Shown: in pieces, positions 57,151-64,000 of the stretch
How the letters are laid out: each line of letters begins with the position of its first letter
Position numbering within the stretch: position 1 is the stretch's first letter
Source: Pseudoglutamicibacter cumminsii
Lineage (GTDB): Bacteria > Actinomycetota > Actinomycetes > Actinomycetales > Micrococcaceae
Assembly (NCBI RefSeq): GCF_016907775.1
Contig: NZ_JAFBCO010000001.1
Span: 372,001-436,000, forward strand
Direction: 5' to 3'
Length of the DNA stretch: 64,000 bases
Notes under the pieces: model-generated
Database searches by the model: none
What the model was told of the DNA's origin: nothing
Seen by the model: the letters and a program-made list of their open reading frames with translations, nothing else
Made by a program: the position numbers and the translations under genes

Positions 57151-58371
57151 CTAGGCTTCAACCGCCTTACGGGCCGCAACAAACGCATCCACGCACGCTT
57201 CGATGTCCTCAGGCGAGTGCGCCGCCGAAAGCTGAACACGAATGCGCGCCTCACCACGCGGAACCACCGGGAAGCTGAACGCCGTGACGTACACGCCGTG
57301 GTTGAGCATCTCGTCGGCGATCTTCGCGGCGAGCGCTGCATCGTGGAACATCACCGCGATAATCGCGTGCTCACCCTCAAGCAGCTCAAAGCCTTCCTCA
57401 TCCATACGACGGCGGAAGTGCGCGGCGTTCTCGAAGAGCTTCTCACGCAAATCAACGGCGCCGGAAACCAGGTCCAGGGCCGTGATCGTCGCAGCCACAA
57501 TCGATGGGGCGAGCGAGTTCGAGAACAAGTACGGGCGTCCCTGCTGACGCAGAATATCCACGATCTGCTGGCGGGCCGCGACATAGCCGCCCGACGCGCC
57601 GCCCAGAGCCTTACCGAACGTACCGGTGTAGATGTCCACACGGTCAGCGACACCTGCGTGCTCCGGAGTACCGGCACCCGTCTCGCCCATGAAGCCCACC
57701 GCGTGAGAGTCATCGACCATGACCAACGCGCCGTACTCGTCGGCAAGATCACAGATCTCGCGCAACGGCGCCAAGTAGCCGTCCATCGAGAACACGCCGT
57801 CAGTCACAATCACGATGCGGCGAGCGCCAGCGCCACCATTCATCGCCTTGGTCGCCTCAAGCTGCTCACGCAGATCCGCCATGTCGCGGTTCGCGTAACG
57901 GTAGCGGGCCGCCTTAGAAAGCCGGATCCCATCGATCAGCGAAGCGTGGTTGAGCGCATCCGAAATGATCGCGTCCTGAGCGCCGAACAGCGGCGCAAAC
58001 ACCGCACCGTTCGCGTCAAAGCAAGACGAAAACAGAATCGCGTCATCCGTGCCCAACCAGTCAGCGAGCTTACGTTCCAGCTCCAGATGCTGGTCCTGGG
58101 TACCGCAAATGAAACGCACCGAAGCCATACCGAAGCCGCGCTCCGTCAAAGCGTTCCGCGCGGAATCGATGATGCGCTCGTCGTCAGCAAGACCCAAGTA
58201 ATTGTTGGCGCAGAAGTTCAGAACCTCACGCGCTTCACCATTCGCGCTTGCGGTGATGTGAGCCGACTGCGGGGTCGTGATGGTCCGTTCCCGCTTCGTC
58301 AGGCCCGAAGCCTCAATCTCATCCAGCTCAGCCTGCAGATCCGCAAGCATCGCCTCACGTGCATTCGTCAC
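57151..58371 (-). CDS. kbl: 2-amino-3-ketobutyrate CoA ligase (glycine C-acetyltransferase)
   Basis: Splits 2-amino-3-oxobutyrate with CoA into glycine and acetyl-CoA, the second step of threonine breakdown. The 406-residue protein has [20 protein letters not shown] and the PLP lysine segment [18 protein letters not shown] 58371 has GAAGAG upstream; the frame is open a few codons further. It lies 51 bp after tdh on the same strand, so the two form a catabolic operon. Confidence 0.95.
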   Translation of the reverse strand: MTNAREAMLADLQAELDEIEASGLTKRERTITTPQSAHITASANGEAREVLNFCANNYLGLADDERIIDSARNALTERGFGMASVRFICGTQDQHLELERKLADWLGTDDAILFSSCFDANGAVFAPLFGAQDAIISDALNHASLIDGIRLSKAARYRYANRDMADLREQLEATKAMNGGAGARRIVIVTDGVFSMDGYLAPLREICDLADEYGALVMVDDSHAVGFMGETGAGTPEHAGVADRVDIYTGTFGKALGGASGGYVAARQQIVDILRQQGRPYLFSNSLAPSIVAATITALDLVSGAVDLREKLFENAAHFRRRMDEEGFELLEGEHAIIAVMFHDAALAAKIADEMLNHGVYVTAFSFPVVPRGEARIRVQLSAAHSPEDIEACVDAFVAARKAVEA

Positions 58372-58422
58372 GAGTTCTCTTCCCTTCCCCAAACGTTATC
58401 TCTGCCTAGACGGTATCCCGGC

Positions 58423-59469
58423 CTAGACGTTACGCCAGTCCAACAAAACCTTGCCGCGCTGACCAGAACGGGCAATATCGAAAGCCTGACGCCATTCGGA
58501 AGCCGGAACCACATCGGAAATCACCGAGGTGATCCGCTCCCGGAAGAGCTCATCGGTCTGCAGCATCGCGGTCATCGCGTACCAGGTCTCATACATCTCA
58601 CGGCCATACACACCCTGCAACGTGAGCATGCGCGTCACAATCCGGCCGCCATCAACATTCCACGAACCGTTCGGCAGACCCAACAAAGCGATGCGGCCGC
58701 CATGGTTCATGTTCTCAATCATCTCGGACAGCGCAGGCTGAGCGCCGGAAATCTCGAGGCCCACATCGAAGCCCTCGTTCATGCCCAAGCGGCGCTGAAC
58801 ATCGGAGATCTTCTCTTTACCGGCAAGCACACCGGCATCCGCGCCCATGCCCTCGACAAGCTTGAGGCGTTCCTCGTTCAGGTCCGTGACCACAATCTTG
58901 CGGGCACCGGCGTGACGCGCGATCGCGGCCGACATCAGGCCAATCGGGCCCGCGCCCGTGATCAGAACATCCTCACCCACCAGGTTGTTCAGAAGCGCGG
59001 TATGCGTCGCGTTGCCCAGCGGATCGAAGATCGCGCCGAGCTCCGGCGTCACGAAATCATCCGTGTGAACCCACACATTCGACTCCGGGATCACCACATA
59101 CTCGGCAAACGCGCCATCACGTTGGACACCCACCGACTGCGTCCTGATGCACATCTGACGCCGTCCCGCACGGCAGTTACGGCACATACCGCACACCACG
59201 TGGCCCTCGCCCGAAACGCGGTCGCCCACCTTGATGTCCTTGACGTAATCACCCGTCTTGACGACTTCGCCATAAAACTCGTGGCCCGGGATCATCGGCG
59301 GCGCAATCATGTCTTGCGCGGCCTGGTCATAAGCCTCGATGTGCAGGTCAGTACCGCAGATCCCCGCCATGTGAACACGGATCAAGACATCGTGCGCGCC
59401 CGGCTCAGGAACAGGGCGGTCGGTGTACTCGAAACCAGCGTGCGGGCCAGACTTATACAGAGCCTTCAC
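58423..59469 (-). CDS. tdh: L-threonine 3-dehydrogenase
   Basis: Oxidises threonine to 2-amino-3-oxobutyrate with NAD+. A 348-residue zinc-dependent medium-chain dehydrogenase: catalytic zinc ligands in AGICGTDLH and GHEFYGEVV, structural zinc Cys cluster CGMCRNCRAGRRQMC, and nucleotide-binding ITGAGPIGLMSAAIA. GTG 59469 has GGGAGG five bases upstream and gives the family start VKALYKSG. First gene of the tdh-kbl operon. Confidence 0.95.
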   Translation of the reverse strand: MKALYKSGPHAGFEYTDRPVPEPGAHDVLIRVHMAGICGTDLHIEAYDQAAQDMIAPPMIPGHEFYGEVVKTGDYVKDIKVGDRVSGEGHVVCGMCRNCRAGRRQMCIRTQSVGVQRDGAFAEYVVIPESNVWVHTDDFVTPELGAIFDPLGNATHTALLNNLVGEDVLITGAGPIGLMSAAIARHAGARKIVVTDLNEERLKLVEGMGADAGVLAGKEKISDVQRRLGMNEGFDVGLEISGAQPALSEMIENMNHGGRIALLGLPNGSWNVDGGRIVTRMLTLQGVYGREMYETWYAMTAMLQTDELFRERITSVISDVVPASEWRQAFDIARSGQRGKVLLDWRNV

Positions 59470-59536
59470 GGAAGCCTCCCGGGTCGATGTGGGCAATCAC
59501 ACTAAGACTAACGCGCCCACGCCCATCCACGGGACC

Positions 59537-60751
59537 CTAGCCGCGCAGATCCTTACCCATTCCTGGGCCGAGCCGCCCCAGATCCTTCGGGCGGCCCACC
59601 ACATTGCCGGCAGTAGGCGGGACAATAACGGTCTGCAACGCTTGGTATTCCTGTTCACCATCCACAACGGTGAGCTCCGTATCGACGCCCACATTCCGGC
59701 GGATCACAGCCAACGCGACCGGTCCAGCATCGTGATGCAGCACCGCGCTCGTGACCGTACCCACAGTGCGTTCCCCCGCCTTAACCTCAGCGCCAGCGGC
59801 AGGCAACGTGTGCTCCGAACCATCCAGATCCAAGAACACGAGCCGGCGCGGTGGGTGCCCGAGGTTATGCACACGAGCCACCGTCTCTTGCCCCTTATAG
59901 CAGCCCTTGTTCAGGTGCGTGGCGGAACGCAGCAGGTCGAGCTCGTGCGGGATCGTCTTATGGTCCACCTCTGTCCGTACACTCGGATTCCATGCGGCGA
60001 TGCGGACCTGCTCATACGCCATCAAACCGCCGATGCGCAGCCCGGCTTCCTGCACCGCGCTGAGCAGTTCAGGCATCCGGGAGCGCTTAACGAGCGAGAA
60101 GAACCAGTCACCTTCAGAACCAGGATGCTCATCCCCTACCGGACCATACGGCCAACCGCCCTCACAGACATCCGGCCACGGATCACGCACAACCGGACCC
60201 CAGGCGTCAGTGTCTGCCACGAGCGCCGACGCCACTCCGGCAAGCTTCTCACGCAACGCGAAGCGAGCACCCACCACGGCCCAGTCAGCCGTCACATCGG
60301 TCACCTCGACCTGGCTCATGAACCGCATCTTGGACAACCACTCGACCAAGCTGCCCACGTAGCCAGGCTCCGTGACCAGCCACGTGGCCTCGCCGTCATC
60401 GACCACACGCACATCGAAATCGATGCGGCCCTGAAGATTCAAAAACAACGCCCGCGCAGCAGTGTTCTGTGCGCCAGCTGGAGCTGACGCCAAGTTATCG
60501 AGTCTCTGCGACGCCAAGGAATTCAGCCACGTCAGACGGTCCGGGCCACTCACACGAGCAACACCCCACGAGGACAAATCCACGATCGCTCGGCCCTCAT
60601 CAACGTCCCGGCCTTCACGCAAAGGCGAGCCATAATGCAACGCAACCCCGGCGTCGACACCAGGGGCACGCACCGCACCGTCAACCCCCAAAAACACAGA
60701 GTCCGGGGTCGGCTCAATCGTCGAAAGATCAACAGGTTGCGGATCCAACAT
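59537..60751 (-). CDS. ygfZ: YgfZ/GcvT-domain folate-binding protein
   Basis: Tetrahydrofolate-binding protein linked to Fe-S cluster maintenance and repair. The 404-residue product has the diagnostic KGCYKGQE motif around its essential Cys, and LTWLNSLASQ and DLSSWGVARVSG in the GcvT-like fold. It lies 109 bp after the nitrobindin-like gene on the same strand. Tdh-kbl follow in the same direction 67 bp later but appear functionally unrelated. Confidence 0.93.
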   Translation of the reverse strand: MLDPQPVDLSTIEPTPDSVFLGVDGAVRAPGVDAGVALHYGSPLREGRDVDEGRAIVDLSSWGVARVSGPDRLTWLNSLASQRLDNLASAPAGAQNTAARALFLNLQGRIDFDVRVVDDGEATWLVTEPGYVGSLVEWLSKMRFMSQVEVTDVTADWAVVGARFALREKLAGVASALVADTDAWGPVVRDPWPDVCEGGWPYGPVGDEHPGSEGDWFFSLVKRSRMPELLSAVQEAGLRIGGLMAYEQVRIAAWNPSVRTEVDHKTIPHELDLLRSATHLNKGCYKGQETVARVHNLGHPPRRLVFLDLDGSEHTLPAAGAEVKAGERTVGTVTSAVLHHDAGPVALAVIRRNVGVDTELTVVDGEQEYQALQTVIVPPTAGNVVGRPKDLGRLGPGMGKDLRG

Positions 60752-60860
60752 CGGGGCCTCCTTAAGACCTCACACACCCTCATAAACAACGAACCGGCCC
60801 CGGCAAGGTTCACACCCCGCCGACGCCGGAACGTCAAACAAGTTTTGCCTCTACAACAGA

Positions 60861-61604
60861 CTACTCAGCTGCGTTGTCAGAGCCATCTGGGCCATCGGAG
60901 CCCGCCGGGCTGTCGCTGCCGGGCTCGGTCTCACCTGCGGAAGCGGCACCGTTATCAGCGCCACCAGCGTCAGCAGCGCGGCGACGACCACCCGAAACCA
61001 CACGCTTCAACTGAGCTGAGCCATGCGGCGCAAGCTCCTCACCAGCTTCACCAGCGATATCCCAACGCCAGAACAGCATCTCGTTGACCAGGCCATAAAT
61101 CCGTGTAGCGCGGTCATACGGATGTGCGTGCTTGCTACGCTGCACGCCCGAGGTCTCCAAGAACACCTGGGGGCCAGCGATATGACCCGAGTACTGCTCC
61201 GTGATGCCACCCGGATGAGCGATCGTCACGTTGAGCGCAAAGCCGTCCTTGCCGTCGCGTTCAGTACGCAACTTCTCGACGTCCTCAGCGTTACGCAACG
61301 CAGGAACCACATCACCCGGTGTCAAGCCAGGGCCACCATCCGAATCCGTGAGCTCACGCTCGAGCTGCCAGAAGCCAGTCTCCACGGCGATCGGGCGCAA
61401 AATCTGGCCCTCATCATCAGCAAGCCACGTCTCAGCACGGTACTCAACGACCGGCAGACCCACCTGCTCAAAAGTGACACGCTGGAAGAACCGCTGATCA
61501 TCAGCGGCACCCTCACCCAGCATTCCGTAGCCCTCCCAGCGGCCCAAAAGCCACGACAGCGGGACAAGCTCCGGCGTCAGATCGACGGGAAGTTCAATCG
61601 CCAT
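60861..61604 (-). CDS. Nitrobindin-like heme-binding beta-barrel (FABP family) protein
   Basis: A 247-residue protein of the UPF0678/THAP4-like nitrobindin family, a ten-stranded barrel that binds heme or a hydrophobic ligand. The family signature LSWLLGRWEGYGML is near the N-terminus, followed by VTFEQVGLPVVEYRAETW and a His-containing strand segment. The last 40-odd residues are a low-complexity Gly/Ala/Ser/Asp tail (GSDSPAGSDGPDGSDN) after a basic RRRAAD patch, probably disordered. It follows a 38-codon gene by three bases, suggesting coupling. The ligand is not proven from sequence. Confidence 0.88.
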   Translation of the reverse strand: MAIELPVDLTPELVPLSWLLGRWEGYGMLGEGAADDQRFFQRVTFEQVGLPVVEYRAETWLADDEGQILRPIAVETGFWQLERELTDSDGGPGLTPGDVVPALRNAEDVEKLRTERDGKDGFALNVTIAHPGGITEQYSGHIAGPQVFLETSGVQRSKHAHPYDRATRIYGLVNEMLFWRWDIAGEAGEELAPHGSAQLKRVVSGGRRRAADAGGADNGAASAGETEPGSDSPAGSDGPDGSDNAAE

Positions 61605-61607
61605 AAA

Positions 61608-61724
61608 TTACTTCTGACCCCGGAACAGGTAACGGACCGTACCGATAGCGAAGCTCAACATACCCAAGCCCGCAACGCCGATCGCGCCGTAGAAGAAAAT
61701 CTCATAAGCCAAGTAATCGTTCAT
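61608..61724 (-). CDS. 38-residue predicted single-span membrane protein
   Basis: An ATG at 61724 opens a 38-codon frame ending in TAA at 61608: MNDYLAYEIFFYGAIGVAG, then a hydrophobic stretch (LGMLSFAIGTVRYLF) and a basic RGQK end. This reads as one membrane span with a cytoplasmic basic tail. AGAGG lies just before the ATG, closer than ideal. Its stop is three bases before the nitrobindin-like start, so the two are probably cotranscribed. I do not recognise a function. Confidence 0.65.
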   Translation of the reverse strand: MNDYLAYEIFFYGAIGVAGLGMLSFAIGTVRYLFRGQK

Positions 61725-61782
61725 GCCTCTAGTCTATCCCTCTTCCCACACCAGGCCAGAAACCAGCCAGCAGTGTGACGAT

Positions 61783-62445
61783 CTAATAAATCAAATACCG
61801 CGTTACCAGCGCCGCCGGCATACCCATCGCCACCACGCCGCACGCACCAGCGACAGCGAACCGCCACATCGGGGTCCGCCCCAACGCCTTCGGCCGGCTC
61901 CACGAAACCAACCACGCACCCAAAACCATGCCGACAACCTCTAGAACCGTGGCAACCCACAAAGCGGTCGACAACGAATCCGAATCAAAACGGACTTCCT
62001 GAACCCACACAAACCAGCCAGAGCCCATCGCCACCACCATCGATGCGCCAATGCTCTCCGCTAGAACCGCTACCTTATCCCGTGATTCCTCAACGGAAAA
62101 CAGCTGAAGCACAAAGCTCAACAGCACACCGACAGCAGCACCCATCGGCCACCACGCCAGCCCATGCTCCTCCGGGAGCAACAGCATCAGGCCAAGCGAA
62201 ACCACCATCGTCGCAAACATCACGATGCGCACCGTAGAGCCGCCCACCGCGTGCTGGCGGCGAGGCCATAAGACACACACTGCCAGCAAGGCCATCGCGG
62301 TCGTCAACAAACCTGCATGCGCATCCAGTTGCGTCTGCCTCGAGCCTGTCCCAGAGCTCAGCAAAACAGGGGCCGTCACCACGGCCCACGCCAGCCCGGA
62401 CAGAATCAACAGCAACGGATAACGCACCCTTCCATCATGCCGCAT
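61783..62445 (-). CDS. Hypothetical membrane protein with about seven helices
   Basis: A 220-residue hydrophobic protein with predicted spans around YPLLLILSGLAWAVVTAPVL, AGLLTTAMALLAVCVLW, IVMFATMVVSLGLMLLLP, WPMGAAVGVLLSFVLQLF, a fifth ending GSGWFVWVQ, ALWVATVLEVVGMVLGAWLV and a last AVAGACGVVAMGMPAALV. No catalytic or transport motif is seen. ATG 62445 (MRHDGRVRYP) is preferred; the frame extends to 62520 with less likely sequence. It is divergent from mshD and 58 bp upstream of the 38-residue membrane protein. Confidence 0.7.
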   Translation of the reverse strand: MRHDGRVRYPLLLILSGLAWAVVTAPVLLSSGTGSRQTQLDAHAGLLTTAMALLAVCVLWPRRQHAVGGSTVRIVMFATMVVSLGLMLLLPEEHGLAWWPMGAAVGVLLSFVLQLFSVEESRDKVAVLAESIGASMVVAMGSGWFVWVQEVRFDSDSLSTALWVATVLEVVGMVLGAWLVSWSRPKALGRTPMWRFAVAGACGVVAMGMPAALVTRYLIY

Positions 62446-62549
62446 AACGCAGGGCCATCGCAGACTGGGCACCCTGTATGTCGAAATTGCGCTTCGCTGG
62501 ACATGAACAAGCATGTTCAACGCGATACAACTCGGTTAGCGTAAAAGCT

Positions 62550-63596
62550 ATGAGCACGCATGAATCCTCCAGCCCGAAAACTGACGCTGATATGCAGGCT
62601 GACGCTGACACGCAAGCCGACGCCGGATCGCAAACAGAAACTGACACGATGTGGACGCTCAGCCGTTTCGATGGCCGGCCGTCCGATGCGGTTTTGGACG
62701 GCATCATCGAGGTGGCTCGCGCCGCCGAGGACGCAGATGGGCATGAGCCGTTCAATGAGCAGACCCGTATCGAGTTACGTCGCGGCGAGAACGTGTGGGG
62801 TGTCATCGTCTCGACGGATCAGTCGGCTGACGGTGAGGAGCCCAGCGAGGGTGTGACGGCAGCCGCGATCGTGACCGGCGCCGATGGGCAGCCTGCAACG
62901 ATCGAAATGGCGGTCCACCCTGACAACCGCGGTTTCGGCATGGGCAAGGACCTCACGGACATCCTGGCGGCCCAGCTTGAGGGCCGCGCAGTCAATGCGT
63001 GGGCTCACGGGGATCACGATGCAGCACACACGTTGGCCTCGCGTGCGGGCCTGGAAAGGGTGAGGGAGCTGTGGAGCATGCGTCTGTGCGATCCGCAGGC
63101 TTTGCCGGCAACCCCCTCTGTTGATGGGGTCAGCATCCGGGCTTTCGATCCGAGCAAGGACGCCGATGCGTGGCTAGAAGTGAACGCCGCGGCGTTCGCT
63201 TCGCACCCGGAGCAGGGCAAGCTCACGCGCTCGGATCTGGATGAGCGGATTGCTGAAGACTGGTTTGACCCTGCCGGTTTCCTGCTGGCCTTCGATGACG
63301 GAACCGGCGAGCTGTTGGGCTTCCACTGGACCAAGGTGCACCCGGCGCACACGGACGAGCGTGGGACCGAACATGCGGCAATCGGCGAGGTCTACGTCGT
63401 GGGTGTCTCCCCGGACGCTCAGGGCCGCGGCCTTGGTAAGGCTCTGACCCTGGCCGGCTTGAATCACCTCAAGGACGAGGGGCATCAAACCATCATGCTC
63501 TATGTGGATGCCGACAATGCCCCGGCAGTCGCGCTATATGACAGCCTCGGCTTTGAACGCTGGGACGTTGACGTGATGTACGCGAAGGACGCCTAG
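62550..63596 (+). CDS. mshD: Mycothiol synthase
   Basis: Last step of mycothiol synthesis: acetylates Cys-GlcN-Ins with acetyl-CoA. The 348-residue protein has two GNAT domains. The first has IEMAVHPDNRGFGMGKDL; the second has GEVYVVGVSPDAQGRGLGKAL and the C-terminal NAPAVALYDSLGFERW. The N-terminus carries an extension of about 33 residues of near-repeated D-A-D-x-Q units before MWTLSRFDG, the usual family start; if Met34 were the true start the protein would match MshD length. Mycothiol is specific to actinobacteria. Confidence 0.92.
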   Translation: MSTHESSSPKTDADMQADADTQADAGSQTETDTMWTLSRFDGRPSDAVLDGIIEVARAAEDADGHEPFNEQTRIELRRGENVWGVIVSTDQSADGEEPSEGVTAAAIVTGADGQPATIEMAVHPDNRGFGMGKDLTDILAAQLEGRAVNAWAHGDHDAAHTLASRAGLERVRELWSMRLCDPQALPATPSVDGVSIRAFDPSKDADAWLEVNAAAFASHPEQGKLTRSDLDERIAEDWFDPAGFLLAFDDGTGELLGFHWTKVHPAHTDERGTEHAAIGEVYVVGVSPDAQGRGLGKALTLAGLNHLKDEGHQTIMLYVDADNAPAVALYDSLGFERWDVDVMYAKDA

Positions 63597-63800
63597 AAAC
63601 CCGCGTGACGTCAGGCTTTGGCCGCTCATTGTTCACACGCTGTTCTTGATCGCCTTGTTAGAGGAAATCAAGAGCGTTTGGGCGGTATCCTGATGTTGAT
63701 TCCACCTGCTGAGCACATCCGTGTCTGGGCAGGGAAGGCTACGACACGAAGCCCGTGCCATGCTCGGATTTAGGAATCCGGACATCATAAGGAGGATTGC

Positions 63801-64000
63801 GTGGAGAATCACGCCGGAACCGTACCTGCGACGAAGCCGAAGCGCGTCAAACCGACTGCTGACCGGATCGAAGCCCCTGAGGTATCTGTCCACAACACTC
63901 CAGACGGTGATTTTGGGCTCGACCGGTTCCTCGACCGGGAAATGTCATGGCTTGATTTCAACCTGCGCGTCCTCGAGTTGGCCGAAGACCCGGACCTCTT
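63801..64000 (+). CDS. ppk1: Polyphosphate kinase 1 (5' part; cut by window edge)
   Basis: PPK1 builds long-chain polyphosphate from ATP. Only 66 codons are visible. After a basic N-terminus (PATKPKRVKPTADRIEAPE) comes RFLDREMSWLDFNLRVLELA, the signature N-terminal segment of PPK1. It starts at GTG 63801 behind an ideal AAGGAGG. The 204 bp after mshD hold its promoter region; only a weak seven-base inverted repeat (63644-63673) is visible there. Confidence 0.9.
   Translation, partial: MENHAGTVPATKPKRVKPTADRIEAPEVSVHNTPDGDFGLDRFLDREMSWLDFNLRVLELAEDPDL

Noticed and set aside
57217-59505. A 762-codon open frame antisense to kbl and tdh
   Set aside because: Both minus-strand genes show complete catalytic motifs and lie in an operon; the plus frame is Arg/His-rich and shows no domain.

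Overview
The window looks like a chromosomal segment of a high-GC Gram-positive actinobacterium, most likely of the order Micrococcales and perhaps the Micrococcaceae (inference). The evidence is the mycothiol synthase (MshD), the rplQ-truA-rplM-rpsI-glmM-coaA-glmS-acpS-nnr gene order, the frequent GTG and TTG starts, and the lack of rpsN and rpsD inside the spc and alpha operons. Almost all of it is core genome. I saw no rRNA genes, CRISPR arrays, insertion sequences or prophage.

Layout. 1-10.2 kb holds cell-envelope and cofactor genes: nnr (cut by the window edge), acpS, galU, an EamA exporter, glmS, coaA, mscL, glmM and ppk2. 10.4-14.6 kb holds rplM-rpsI, truA and an envelope lipoprotein gene whose single frame is broken by two amber codons. 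14.7-36 kb is the translation supercluster, read entirely from the minus strand: alpha operon (rplQ, rpoA, rpsK, rpsM, rpmJ, infA, map), adk-secY, spc operon, S10 operon, tuf, fusA, rpsG and rpsL. 36.4-44 kb holds rpoC and rpoB. A plus-strand thiolase separates rpoB from rplL. 45.6-49.6 kb holds rplL-rplJ with an L10-type leader, rplA-rplK, nusG, secE and tRNA-Trp. 50-55.4 kb is the main accessory-looking block: two tandem secreted subtilases and, convergent with them, a lipoprotein that is essentially a free subtilisin propeptide. 55.4-64 kb holds an aspC-type aminotransferase, a PspC protein, kbl-tdh for threonine catabolism, ygfZ, a nitrobindin-like protein, a 38-residue membrane peptide, an unknown membrane protein, mshD and the start of ppk1.

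How the parts work together. glmS and glmM supply UDP-GlcNAc precursors and galU supplies UDP-glucose. coaA and acpS make CoA and transfer phosphopantetheine to acyl carrier protein. The central region makes ribosomes, RNA polymerase, elongation factors and the Sec channel from several units, each ended by a strong hairpin. A TAGACT hexamer lies upstream of at least four of these units and may be their shared -10 box.

The items most worth a second look are the double-protease plus tethered-propeptide module at 50-55.4 kb, and the lipoprotein gene at 12.7-14.5 kb, where two in-frame TAG codons interrupt otherwise continuous coding sequence. Gene starts were chosen from visible Shine-Dalgarno sites and known family N-termini. 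Promoter calls are the weakest part of this annotation.
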